Assembly (NCBI RefSeq): GCF_003672135.1
Contig: NC_039511.1
Span: 1,824,464 to 1,888,463 of the forward strand
Origin: Ooceraea biroi
Lineage: Eukaryota; Arthropoda; Insecta; Hymenoptera; Formicidae
Direction of reading: 5' to 3'
DNA: 64,000 nucleotides
Shown: one piece after another, positions 44,644-57,800 of the stretch
How the letters are laid out: each line of letters starts with the position of its first letter
Numbering within the stretch: the first letter of the stretch is position 1
Program-made: the position numbers and the translations under genes
The notes under the pieces: model-generated
The model's database searches: none
What the model was told of the DNA's origin: nothing
The model's input: only the letters and a program-made list of their open reading frames with translations

Positions 44644-46544
44644 CTATCTCATATCGATGATTAGTTTGCCTCTCAAATGGCCCTGTTTCATTCTTTCGTA
44701 CGCCAGCGGCAGGTCTCGAAAGGGATACACTTGCTGCACGACGGGCACGATCTGAAAAATAACGTAATAAAAAATATAATAATAATAAAACGCAGCATCG
44801 GGTTAGCGGAATGGAATGGACGCAGTTCCGGAATTTCTGCACGTGCACACCTTTTCACTCTCCACGAGTTGTTGTAGGACATTGAGCCCCGTCCGAGAGG
44901 GCACGAAGAATCCCCACTTAACGCAGCTTGCGTTCTTCGGTTGCGGGACGTTGAGCCTCAAGAGATCTCCGAGGTTCTTCGCCATTCCGACGAGCAGCCC
45001 GTGCTGATCTATGTTCTTCAGCACCGGCGAGTTCAGTCCTACGTAGGTGTTGTGCGGATATCCCTTCATCCTGATCTGCTCCGGTCCCTGATTGGCGCAA
45101 TCCAAGATTATGTCATATCTGCTCACAAATGCAATGTTTGCAACGGTTTACAGCATCTATATATGTTATAGCTTGATGCAAAGTCATTCAAAAATTAAAA
45201 TATCTTGAGAACAACTCTTTATCTTATAATTCATTCTTCTTTTAACAATATTGTCTTTGTCTCTTCTTCTCAGAAATTTTTATATATTTATTTATTTTTC
45301 ATTCCACTTGAAATGTGAAGGGGTGAAGGAGAAAGATACTCACGGTCCCTCCGCGATGACTTTCGCCTCGGCGTCACTCTGCTTGTAATCGATGACGACG
45401 TCAGCGCCTAAATTCTGCACCGCGTCCACCGCGTCGCTGCTGCAGGTACTAGTCACCTAAACAGATTGAAGGCCTCATACGTCTCGCACCCCAATAATGT
45501 AGATGTAGATGTGATTAGATATGTACATGTATGTTCCAGGCTTTCAACAGTTGTATAGCCATGGTGCCGACTCCTCCGGAACCTCCCACGATCAGCACGC
45601 GTTTGTTTATCCTCGCAGGTATCGCCGTCTTGTAAGACAGGCCGCCGGTGATCCACAGCGCGGACCACGCGGTCAGTCCGGCGTACAGGACACCCGCTGC
45701 TTCGACATGAGACAGTTTACGTGGACGTGGATTCACCTTGTGAGAAAAATTGTAATCGTAATTGCACTTTTTGATGCTTATTGGTGCTTTAACGAGCGTG
45801 TCTTACCAAGCTGTCATCGACTATGATGTAATTTGCGTGACAACCCTGCTGCTCCACCGGAACCACTCCCCAGACTTCCTCTCCTAGCTGCAGCCGATCT
45901 ACGCAGTGTCCCTTTGACACGACCACCCCCGTGAAATCCCTGCCTAACGTCAACGGCAATTCCAGCTCATCGTACACCGTGTCGCACAAGCTTTTCGTTT
46001 TACGTAGTAAATTCATGGTAGTTGCGCCGTAACCACCTGCAAAGAGGTACACGATATACGCTTTTATTACAAATTATAGCTTGTATGTACAAAAGCTTTA
46101 ATTGTGTCGCAAGCAATCACATAAGCTTCTCTTTTTTCTGTCACAAAAGTAGTTTATACAATTTATATAATTTTATATGATTTTATATGATTTTCATTTG
46201 ACGGAATTCAAGCGAGTTTTATATTTATATAATGCTCGAAAATTGCTTTCTAAACAAATTATATTTTCACGTGACAAATTTTATGTTGGTGTACTTGTCA
46301 TCGCGACGTCGATGGGATTCACGCTGGCCGCTTCAACTTTCACCAGGACATCCGTCGGCTGAGTGATCACCGGCATCCTGACATTGGACAACTTCAGGTC
46401 GTTCAGTCCGTTGTACGAGTGTATCTGCCAAGCTTGCATCTTGTCTGGATTCTCTTGCAAGTTGGCCGACACTTTTGTTAGAGAACGAAGCTGCGCCGTT
46501 CCGATCTTAACACATTTCAACGTCGGAATCGTCCTTTGCAGCAT
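44644..46544 (-). CDS. RTN4IP1: Reticulon-4-interacting protein 1 homologue, mitochondrial
   Basis: RTN4IP1 (OPA10) is a mitochondrial NADPH-dependent oxidoreductase of the quinone-reductase-like medium-chain dehydrogenase family, linked to coenzyme Q synthesis and optic atrophy. Six exons join in phase: 46544-46295, 46036-45807, 45736-45527, 45456-45344, 45118-44851 and 44751-44644, for 392 residues. A basic N-terminal presequence is followed by the GroES-like domain (VKVEAASVNPIDVAMTSGYG, LTLGRDFTGVVV, GEEVWGVVP). The Rossmann fold has VLIVGGSGGVGTMAIQLL (GGSGGVG at 211-217), then NLGADVVIDYK and YDIILDCANQG. The C-terminus ends LRGKLIIDM. No zinc-binding cysteines of the classical ADH type are seen, as expected. 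Confidence 0.95.
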
Positions 46545-49500
46545 CTCCGAGTCCTAGAAAGCACCTTCGCACCGGCTCAAACTGGGTATTTGAGGTTAGG
46601 AACACGTACGATCGAGCTTCTCGATCGGGTTTTGCGTTCACCCTCGAACGCTTGACATTTCCGTAATGCTACGTCGCAAATCGGACTGCGTTTCTGAAAT
46701 TGCGCAAAAGGATGAAACACGGGCTCGCGTATGGTTCAATGGCGCGTGAAAAGTGCGCATCCCGAATTAGATGTCATCGCCGCGAATTCGAGAATTGAAT
46801 TGAGCGATAGCTCGCGAAATCACGTGTGTCACTTGAATCGATTTAAATGGCCTGTTTGTTTTAGCAACATCTTTCTCCCTCGCCCTCCGTATTTAAAGTG
46901 AAATGAAAAATAAATGTGTATGTAGATTCCCGGAGAGAAGAGAGAGAAAGACGATATATTGTTAAAGGAAGAATAAATTGCTGAAATTATAAGATAAAGT
47001 GACAGTTTAAGTTCTTGAGATATTTTAATTTTTGGTGAATTATAATGACGAAAGACCGGGCTTTATCCAGCACGACTGCGAAAAATAATTAATTCCCGTT
47101 TATAATAAATAATCTCCGTTTCTCTCCTTTTTAACGCGTTTATCTAATTTTTTACAACATTCCGTGCATGCATGGAATAATGCGCGTACTAAATTATTAC
47201 AGATAAAAAAAGATGAACATAACGTGGCTCGTAAAAGTTTTCTGGTCTTTTTATGCGCGTCACACATAACTGCATAAATAAAACCCATGTGAAACAAGTA
47301 TATATCGGCAAATAAAAATGCAGTTACGACATAATAAGGATCAATACGTTGAGCCTGTTAAAACGGCAAAGTCATGACTTCAGAAATAACCGAACGGCAT
47401 TTCTACCGAGAACAATTCTGGAAGATTTCCTTTGTTCGGTGTAAAACTTAAGGTAACGTGATAATAACTATCGCGTTCTTAGAAAATTAAAAAATGTTTC
47501 CTCAGAGTAAGCAAAGTTCTTTATTTAGAATTTACAGGTAAAAAGAGGTCACAATTCTGATCAGACGTGGCTCAAACTGCCAATATTCTTGAGAGAGACA
47601 TAATTAATTTCGAGCAATATGAAGAGCGCTAAGTCCCATGGGAAGCGTTTCAAAAGTCCCTTGAGCCTGTCGTGTGCAGGGGTTGTAAATGGAAAAGCGA
47701 ATATATATATGTGAAATCGTGTATCGCTAGGATCTAATGCAGATATGCATTAGATTGCATGCGATGTTGATTGATTAGGCAATAATAAAATCGCGACGCA
47801 GGTCGCCGCGAATCCCGGACGCGGGCGCGCGCGGTCCAGATGAGGGAAGTTCCGCGCGTGCCCGGTATCGATCGCCGATCGCTATGGATACGCCTCGGCG
47901 ACGACGATGGCGACGACGACGAGGACGAAGAGGACGGTAACGAGAACGACGACGGAACGTGGATCACCTCCTCCATGTGTAGGGTAAGTCGGAAAGCGGG
48001 ATCGGTCGACGTGGATACATGTGCGCCTGCGACGGGGTGAGAAAGTGTACAAGACGCACGAGAAAAGGAACAGCGAGAAGAGTAAATCCCTAGGAAAGAC
48101 CACCCTCCCGCCGCGATCTGTTCGCCCCCGAGGGGAAGGAACGGAGGAGACTGCCGCGAGTCCGATAGAAAAACGGAAAGGGCGAGCGAACGACCGGCAA
48201 GGGTGGCAGTGCGAAGATGGTGCGAGCAGGATCGTGTTTAAAGGGAGGCTGAGGATGTTCGCACGAGGCAGGGTTTCTCGCATACACATCACGCTTTTCG
48301 TTTTAAATTTTTATTTTACATTTTTTCGTGATCTTCCATGGATTTCAAAGTTTGTCTCTAGAATTAGTAATAAAGATTAGTAAAATTACGATAAAATACC
48401 TTCCCGTTAGGTTCCATTTTCATTCCAACAAGAGTGCTGCGTTACGATAATCCGGGGGCACCGACGATCATGATTCCATCCCTGTATCAGTAAGGGATGG
48501 TCTCAGAGGTGCGAGCGTGACGAGAAAAAGAAAGAGGGCGAGAAAAAGAGAGAAAGAGAACATAAATATAGATAGAATCGGGGAAACACGGCAAAAGGAG
48601 AACAGAGAGAAGAGAGATCGGCGGGGGATGAGGGCGACGGGAGCGGTACACGGAGGGCGCGCGTATAGGGGAGAGGGCGCATCGCGGGCGCAGCGCGAGA
48701 GAGGATATTGACATTTTCGGCCGTGGGGCGCGCATCGCGGCGGCGACGGCGGCAGGAGGGTGCGCGGAGGGTGGCAGGCGGGAGGGTGCGCGCGCGACGG
48801 GGCAGTCGCCTCTCCCTGCCGGATCCTGCAGTATCCATGGCTACGTCGTCCGCGAGGATTTCCCGCGAAAGACCGGAAGCGTGATCGCACGGGCGCGAGG
48901 CACGGGCCGTGTCGCCAGCCACGGCACAGAAAGAGAGAGAGAGAAAGGGAGGAGTGCAAGGTAGAACGGACGACGCGAGACAGTGGCAGCAGCAGCAGCA
49001 ATAGAACAGCGACGGCGAGGGTGCCGTCGAGAACGGCATCCGGGTAGTTCTCTCTCTCCGATCGTTCGTCTTGTCCCGGTGGGTCTCTCGTGAGAATTTT
49101 CTCTCCTCCCCTCTCACTTCTCTGCGCGTCTCTTCGCTTTTTCTCTGTCTCTATCTTTTTCTTTCTGGAAACAGGGTGGATACCTCATTTCAGATCTCCC
49201 CCGAATTGTCTCTTCTTCCCCCGCGAGGGCCACGTAACCCCAGCCCCGCCGCCCCCGAACCCCGCCGTCGCCGTCGCCGCCGCCCACGGTCTCCTCCCTG
49301 ACTGTCGCGCGCGGCGCTTCCAGCATCCCTCCGACTGTTCTCCGTCTGTCCTTCGTTCCTCGCCGTAGTGGTGCTGTCGCGAGGACCCAGAGGCCAGGTC
49401 CGCACGGCCTAGTTTGTTCTCGGGAGTGCCGTCGAGGCACCGGTCTCTATCCTGCCGGGTGCTAGAAAGCCGAGGAAGGAACATCGCCGTGTCGGTGAGT

Positions 49501-49574
49501 GTGAGTCATCGTCACGCGGGTGTGAGGGCAAAAAGGTCGGTGGAGAATAAGGGTGCAATAAGGGCGTAAATAAG

Positions 49575-49680
49575 GAGAGAGAGAGGGAGGGAGAGAAAGA
49601 GAGAATGAGAGCGAGAGAGAGAAAGAGAAAAGAAAAAGAATGGGAGAGAGAGAGAGAGAGAGAGAGGGAAATAAATAGAT
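49575..49680. repeat. GA-rich simple repeat
   Basis: Long runs of gagaga with interspersed gggag and aaag units. GAGA-type tracts like this are common near insect developmental promoters. Confidence 0.85.
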
Positions 49681-49841
49681 AGCTACACAATTAGAGATAC
49701 CCGAGAGAAAGGAACTAGGCGGAAATACGACGAGGCCGCGCGCGAGACAGGAAACGCAGGAGAGACGTTCTCTCTTCTCGTGTCGGCGAGGGTGGGTGGC
49801 GCGGGGCGTTGATCGTGTACACACCGGCGTTGCTGGTAATA

Positions 49842-49930
49842 GTAGTGCTGGTGGTGGTGGTGACGATGGTGGTAGTGGAGGTGGTGACGGTAGTAGTGGC
49901 GTCGCTGGTGGTAGTGGTGGTGGGTAGTGG
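49842..49930. repeat. GGT/GTA trinucleotide-rich repeat
   Basis: Imperfect runs of ggtggt, gtagtg and gacg triplets. The open frames across them encode only poly-Val or poly-Thr. Confidence 0.85.
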
Positions 49931-52900
49931 TGCATCCCGCAGTGTGTTTACCCAGGGTGAGGTGCCTCTCGCGCGCGCGACTAGGCGGAGTCGCACCTCT
50001 CCGCTCCCGCTTCCGCTTTCTGCCGTCTCCCCGTGACCGCTTCGCGAGCGAGCGAGCGGCGACGAGGAGCGACGTGTATACCTTTAAATCGTGCGTGACC
50101 CGTTCTCTCCGCGCGAACACCTACCTGCTCTTACTGTTCGCACATAAACGTTGACGTGTCGAAAGAAGAGGCGTTGCCGCGAGCGGCCGCCACCCTCAAG
50201 GAGGAAACCCGCTGGCTAGCTACATCTAATCTCGCTCGCCTTGAGCGTACGTTCAAGGAGAGCTTCGCTCGCTAAGCTCGCCCCGAGAGGAACCTTCTTG
50301 CCTAAGGACACGTCCCAGGTATCAGGCTGACACGTTCCGCGAGCGTCGATAACGATCACGAGACCGGATACGAAGGCGTTGGCTCATCCCGCGCTTTCCC
50401 GGTCCGCGTCTTATTGGAAAGAAGCGGACCCCTCGCGATCCCCCTGGCTGGCTAGCTGGTGCGGTGTTAAGGTCGATTCTGTCAACACTGATACTTGGTG
50501 TAGGTGAAAGTAAATACCGGTGGAGACGCCTCGTTTCTCGATGTCTTTGATTCTCGCTCGGTGTTTGAGTGCACTCTCGCTCGATCGTCTCTTCGAGAGT
50601 CATCCAGATGGATCTTCGGTTCGCGCGTACGTGCGCGGATAAATTCGTGAGTCGATAAAACTCGTGCTGCGACGTGAAGGCGTTGGCTGCTCTCTCGTTT
50701 CTCTCCGTGCGTCTTAGGGAAACGGAAGCGCGATGAATTTTCCATGACCTTCTTGCGGTCCTGTGCGGAGTTTCGTACGGTTTGGTGATGGAAATATCTA
50801 ATTTCGAGAACGGACCAGTTTCTCTCTTTGTAGCAAAAAAATAAATATCGTCATGCATGTGGTTTTTTTACGTTTTTATCTTATATTTAATGGTGATCGT
50901 TAAAATTATGATAAAATTTTAATATCCGCGTAATATTTATTTATACTAAGAAAATTTCTTTATCTCTTCTCGCAGAAGAAAATGTGTAACTTTAGTTTCT
51001 TGTAATTTGACGATGGAATCGTTCAAATTATGAAATATGTGATGCCTTGAAAGAGAAAGTACTCTTTCTGCACGAATTTCAGTGTTCCGATTTGATTGTC
51101 ACTAAAGTAGTTTGAGATAGTTTTGATTCAAGACTTTGCTTTTTAGACATGTGCACATATTAGCTTGGTGAGATCGTAAGAATCGTGGAAGGCGAAATTT
51201 GATAGCTGTGATTCTTTCCTCTATTTTATTATAAATTATGAAAGAAACAGCGTGCAAATTTTTGTACGATTTTAAAAATCGTAATGAAGATGTTTAATTG
51301 ACGATTTTAATATACTTGTTACTAATTATTAATAGAGAGAAATTATTCTAATTAGCTTAATAAAAATATTTTTTTACTTTCAATCGAAAAGAATCTATAT
51401 TTCCGCATAATTCACTCTTCATTTCTCTATTTTGTAATATATCTAAAAAATTAATGCATATTTTCTCCCGGTATAGTATTTTAATATTTTCGTTTTTCTA
51501 TGTTTCTAAATGTTTTGTCTATTGTACATATCTATATTTATGTTCACACCTAGAATGTCTTATTACACAAATTCCTCTTACACAAATGTCGCTTCACTTA
51601 CATAGCAGTCCAACGTGTGTACTCAAATTGCGCGGACGCCGTCTATCCGTTTAATCAATCCACCGTGTTCAACGCAAACATGCCCGTGATCGCAGGTTCT
51701 CTCGTTCATCACCCAGTGTGACCAAGAAACTGGAGACCAGTTCTCTTCACTCCCTCCGGTCCATCTGGACTTCCGTTGAGACGTCGTTAGGTACTACGAA
51801 GTCCGGTTCACGGAAACCGTGCACCAGCCATTCATGTTTAGCCACCGACGACGAGTAATCGCATCGACGCCGAAATCGATATAGTGTTTAGAAAGCTCTC
51901 TGTCTACGTGTTTCCCTCTCTCTTCCTCTCGTTCTCTTTTCTATAATCCTCTTGCTCCCCCATCACGCCTACGCTGGTCGTACGTCTACCTTTCGTGTCC
52001 CGGCTTTCGCGTCGGGTGACGGGCGGACCCTGAATTCTCGAATAAGGCTTCGTACGTGTCTTTATTCGATGCTGCACACTCACGCCGATCGTAATTGTCG
52101 TGGACTATGGGGCCAATTGCTGGCGATTCATCCTGGACGCGGATGGTACCGGTCTTTGGGGCCGCGGAGGGTGTATGTGCCGGTCACACAACGGTGTCGT
52201 GATTTTTGCAGACGACGAACCAACCGCGATTCTTCCGCCGTCTCTCCGTCGCCTGTAATTAATCCTTTGAGGTAGTCATGGGTGGTGCACGCATCGTTTG
52301 ACATTTATCCGCTCTCTAATCGCGGCCTCTCGTCCAACAGAGCGACGATACGAGCACCGCTCGTGAATCCGCGCGTTTGCTCGGACGAGAACGCGGATGA
52401 TGTAAAAAGTTTAGGTGACAACAGTTGCAGGGAGTTAGAAAATCATTTTCCGCCATCGTGGCGCGCATTCCCCATTGGCGAGCAGCCAACGACGTATGGG
52501 GCTGACCGACAGCTTGTAAAGGTGGATGACCGGTCAATGGAAACTTCAAGAGTGATTCCTATCTTAATCCAGTTTCCGCAAAGATACCTCGGAAACTATT
52601 TTAACAGCGTGATAATATAATAAACAGTTGGCAACATGCTAATTTCGGAGCGAACTTTGAGGGAAAGAGGGCCCGGTATCTCGTCGGAATATTTCAGCTC
52701 GCGGATCCCGAAAACGCCCTATATCTCCCCGTGATGGATGTTGCGAGATGAGAGTTGCGAGAGCCTGGGGTATCGCGGCATTGTCGAGAGCATCCCCGGA
52801 AGAAATGATGTATTACACGGCGGTTCAGTAACCCTCCTGGTGGCGCTACCCCTTTTATTATCCGCGACACATTTGCACAATGCCTCGCGCTGTTGACCTC

Positions 52901-54191
52901 CTGACGTTGACGCCTTCGGCCGAACGCTACAATGAAATCGTGCCTGCACGACGATGACGATGACGATGAGGGCTTGCTCGAGGCATTTGGAATAATCGAT
53001 AACACGTTGCGAAAGAATGCGTCACAAGAAACGTGAATGAAGACGTAATATGCGCACGAGTTTTATGGAAGGATCATCGGAGTGGCACGTCGCTGGGCTT
53101 GTCTAATGCTGAGGGATTCAGTTGCCGTCTTCAGTGACGAGCAATAGCTTAAGTCCTTGCTCAAGTCCGCTCGAGATGGATTTAGTTCGCCGAAGTTTAA
53201 TTGATCCTCAGCGTAGCCCCGAAGCTGATCAATATTCATGGTACCATAAATCTAGTTTGAAAAATTCGGCCTCGCCGATGTGCACGTTAATAAACTCAAG
53301 GATAAAGCTGCCAAAAGACTGAAAGTGGACAGTGGCCCATTTGACACCCAAGTGATTACGACGTTCGTGTAGTCAGCCCGTTCAGCCTCGCTCGCTTCTT
53401 GATGGAACCTTAATTTAGCTCGTGTTAAATAGAATTATAATCTTTCCTCTCTGCTTCATTTCAATGTTCGATAATTTTTGAGAACACTGTTCTATTTCTT
53501 TATTTGCAGACAACGTTGTTGTTTGATTTATTCAATTAATGTGATGGTGATTTAAAAATAAATCCAGAATTGTTCGAATCAATTATTTAAGTGCTCCTAT
53601 TTAGGCAATCTTGTTTTCTACGCATAACTAATCTGAATTACTTATTGTATACACTGCGAATATAAGTACAAACTTAGTGAGAAATCGACTGAAAGAGGAG
53701 AGAGTAATTGTTAGTTTGATTATAACATGCTCGTTTTACTACTGTTTGAAACTCTAACATGGAGGAAACTTCAATGCGTAGCGTATATACGGATTTCTGT
53801 CGATTTTGAAACTGGTTCAATGCACTTGATCTCACGTCATGAAACCTGTAATAATATACGTTTAAATTAATTGCAAAACGCACAATATGATCGTATTGCA
53901 ACCAGTGGAATAATTATCCATCGCATTTGTTATGATATATTTTATATGTCAGATATTTATAGATATTGAAACTTTGTTAGCTTATCAAGTTGATTATTAT
54001 GTTTAATAGATATAATGTTATACATAAATTTTCATAAAATCGTATAACAATTTATCGGATTGGTATACACATAAAACTTAAATGTAAGCTTTTTAATTGC
54101 ACTTGTTTAATAATTATCAAAAATTGTGTTCGAAGCGAATAATTTGCACACGTTTATTTCACGTAACTAATCGTTTCACGTCTGTTTGCAG

Positions 54192-54823
54192 CGATCATGC
54201 CAGGGACGAGCTGATGATTTTCGACGCCTGCAATGATGTGACAATAAAGATACCTTCTTCTACTCTCTGATAACTCGGGGATCGTCCCTGCTATACACAG
54301 TGCTTCCCAATAACACACACGATCCAAGGATCACGCGCAAAAAAGCAACGCCAAATCGCCGGCCGTGGTCGGCGTCGTGGAAATCGGTGCCAAAAGTCGA
54401 CGCGGACAAGCCATAAGAGCCAACCCCGCGAAAGTGTGTCAAAGAGAAATCGAAGGGAGTGGAGCAAAGAGACAGAGAGGGAAAGAGAGAAAGAAAGAAA
54501 AAGAGAAAGAGGAACAGAGAGGAGATAGAGAGAATCAGGACGGACAGGAAGGGACAAAGAGAGAGGGAGAGAGAGAGAGAGAGAAAAAGACAAAGAAAAA
54601 GATATACGGACAAAGGGGATCAGTCGGATATCCTGAGGAACGAAATAGAACGGGGGCGCGGATACGTGCAGCCAGGAGCGTGCTAAAAGGCGTGCCGTGT
54701 CGGAAACACGAACGGGCATCACGAGAGTGAGCGGGGTGGTGACGCGGGGTGGTGGTGGTGGTGGTGGTGGCGGCGGGGCAGGCAGGTGGCGGTGGATTTA
54801 AGCCGGAAATAAGAGCAGTTAGA
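54192..54823 (+). promoter_or_regulatory. 5' UTR part of the first coding exon of sif
   Basis: A strong acceptor (cacgtctgtttgcag) ends at 54191 and opens an exon that runs into the sif ATG at 54824. The UTR holds several out-of-frame ATGs near its start, a purine tract (54,460-54,605) and a TGG repeat (54,745-54,775). Translation of this isoform may therefore be restrained. Confidence 0.55.
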
Positions 54824-57800
54824 ATGGGCAACAAGCTGTCCTGCAGTTGCGCACCCCTAATCAGATCAAAGACGTATCGCTACGAGGACAGCCCATGGCA
54901 GACCGGTGCCAGGGGTGGAATGGGCGGCAGCGGAGGACGCAGGGGTGACACTGGCCACTTGCTCAGGTGCGGAAGCTTAAGAGAGAGGAAGAGGTGCGCA
55001 TACCATACCATTCAACCATTGAATCACTCTCCATTCGACCATGTTACCGCTCTTTCTCTTCGATGATTACCACTCGTACACACTTGACTGTATGCATTGT
55101 ACTGACTCTCTCTTTCTCTCTCTTTCTCTGTCTTCTTCTTTCTCTTTCTGCCTCTCTTTCCCTCTCCTCTTTAGCTCTCTTCTTGATACTTGATACTTGC
55201 TACTGATTGGCATGAACGACAGTCTCTGGGTGACGTGAACAATCATTGCGTCGAATTCCGGTGGTAATTACGGATGATTTTTGTAGGGAGTAACGTGATT
55301 ACGTAACTGAGCTAAAAGTGATAATTCGAACGAAATTGGAAGTCTGTAGAAATATTCGAATGTTCTCTCTCACGAATCTCTGACGCAGATATAATTATTA
55401 CATCTTTCCGCGATGTCATCATTGATCTTTAGCAAATACTCTCGAGCGTTTATTGAAAAATGCAGCATATCGAGATCCAAGGCTTATATATTATTTCGTA
55501 GCGTCTGGTGCAAGGAGCTATACGTTATACTTGTGCAAGTATACGTGTGTCGACTGGCGTTGCGGGATCAGATGACGCTTTTTATTCACGTCACCCAGAC
55601 TGTCTTGCATTTTCCTTATTTATTCCTTCCGTCTCCTTCTCTACTTCCTTCTGACTATCTCTTTCTCCCGCTGTCTTATTTGCTTGCGCTTACGTCTTTA
55701 ACCCTCACCTTCCTTTCGCTTTCCTCTTTTTACTTTTTTTTGCCTCGTTGATCAAGCTAGTACTACATTCATCACTCGCAATAGCTCGTTTTTCTTACTC
55801 GAGTCGTGATACGCTTGGTTAACATCGAGAAATATTGCTGCAACTCCGATATACTCTCTTTTAGTCGTCCGAAAAGCAAAACGTTGAGCAATAATTCGCA
55901 TTAAGAAAATTCTGTTTCATGTTTGCGCAGTAAACGAAATAATTTTTTACTGTTATTTGGCTCGGACGAGATCTCGTTTGAGCCAGATGAAATGATGTCA
56001 GGAAAGAAATTTTCCGGATTCACGCTTTGTGGAAATTTGCGCTTTATACTTACTAACATCATCATACTTATTATCTTTATCATATTTTTTAATATTTGAA
56101 ATATATACATGTACATTCGCACTATCTATGTACTATCTATTTTATACTTCACCTCTACACATGTACGCTTCGCATGACTATTAGTATTTTTAGTAGTGTC
56201 ATTACCTTTTTTTTCTCGGCCTCGATTTAACTCGGAGCACAGAATTCAATAATGTGCCGTTGGGTCTGTTCGTCTCGAAGCTTCGGAATTGAAAATAAAT
56301 ATCCGCGGATTACATATATTTTTAATGCACAAAGTGCTCGATGTTTACACAGTAAATGCAGGTATTGCATGGGCGTAGTGTACGTGCAATTGCGATTTCC
56401 CATCGGTGCATGCGACGCGATTCCTATTTTATCCACTTGAAAATATATTGACGTTACGACCGACGTCATACAGAAATATTTTTATGCAGTTTCGGTCTCG
56501 CATCGACGTTGTACATTTACTATGATGATGATAATGACGAGTATTTCCCCATCTAAATCTTCTCTTCTCTCACTTTACTTATATTGTAACTCTCGTTGCT
56601 CTTTTTACCCACTCACGTTCTTCCCCTGGAACCCTCGTAAAACGGTGTTGTCAATGTTCGAAAGTTACGTTACCGCAACACACGATGTAATGACGAGAGT
56701 TTTTAGGCTGTGGGCCGAAGTGTTCCATGTAAACTCGAGCGGGGCTGGGACCGTCAAGTGGCAGCAGGTGTCCGAGGATCTGGTCCCGGTGAACATTACC
56801 TGCATTCAGGATTCGCCGGAATGCGTCTTCCATATCACCGCGTACAACAGCCAGGTCGATAAGATCCTAGACGTGCGACTGGTCCAGCCAGGTATCTGAG
56901 CTATGTTTAATACTCGGGTTATTTTAATCGGATCGCACTTCCATAGTAGAAAAAATCAATTTAATAAAAGATGAGTGCGCACGTGTATACCTAGTTTCAT
57001 ACTTAATTTAGGATATGGCGATCGCCGGTAAACAATATGCGGTTTATCGAGAACAATGCACGACGGCGTTGCGGTAATTAATATTACGTAACTCTGTTTA
57101 AGGTACTCGCATCGGCCAAGCGTCGGAGTGCTTCGTTTACTGGAAGGACACGGTGACAAATGACACGTGGGGGTTGAATTTCACGTCACCCATTGACGCG
57201 AAGCAGTTCAGGGAATGCTGCGTAAGTTTAGTGATACTACACAGCGCGACACGCATGTCGTCACATTATGCATCATGCTTCATCAGTCTACGTTCGCTAT
57301 CATTCTCTTTCTCTCTTTCTCTCCTTTCCTCTTTCTATCTCTCTCTCTCTCTCTCTCTTTCGACTCTCTCCGCCTATATTTCGTTTTCTCAGCGAGGGAG
57401 TAGCGCGCGCGTGAGGATGTTGCGCAGAGGGTTGATTTAGGAGCGTCACACAAGTCCAATACAAGTCCGATCCCGAATTAGGTCATTTGCAGTCACTAGT
57501 TAATTTTCCATACAGTCACCGTCGTTCAAGATTTCAAGGAAAGCGTCCTCTTCTTACTCGTTGAAGCTCGAGCCACCGAATAAGCAGAAGAACAAAACGC
57601 GCCGAAAGCCTCTGTCGACACCGGCCTCGCCGAGCCGATCCAGAGAACCTCAGTGCACCTGCATGACGGCGGAACAGTACGCTAGACTACGTAGCCAAGA
57701 CCCCAGATATCGAAACTCGTGCGGTAAGTGTGTCGTCACGTTCAGATGTAATCCGTCATTGCCAGAGTCATTACATAATTCAGATCTCTTAATTTTTAAA

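Larger units (their letters stand above)
46545..54191 (+). promoter_or_regulatory. Upstream region of still life: promoter and non-coding exons
   Basis: There are 7.6 kb without a supported coding exon. The stretch 47,800-50,700 is CpG-rich and purine/pyrimidine-biased. A good donor (gtgtcg|gtgagtgtg) at 49,494 probably ends a non-coding first exon of sif. Open frames in 48.4-50.2 kb are Ser/Leu- or Arg-rich and reflect GA and TGG repeats, not genes. 50,860-54,190 is AT-rich intron-like DNA; a possible acceptor lies near 51,696 (gtgatcgcag). Confidence 0.45.

Noticed and set aside
48468..50120. Several long open frames on both strands upstream of sif
   Set aside because: They are driven by GA, CT and GGT repeats (poly-Leu/Ser, poly-Thr, poly-Arg). 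The region looks like promoter and non-coding exon.
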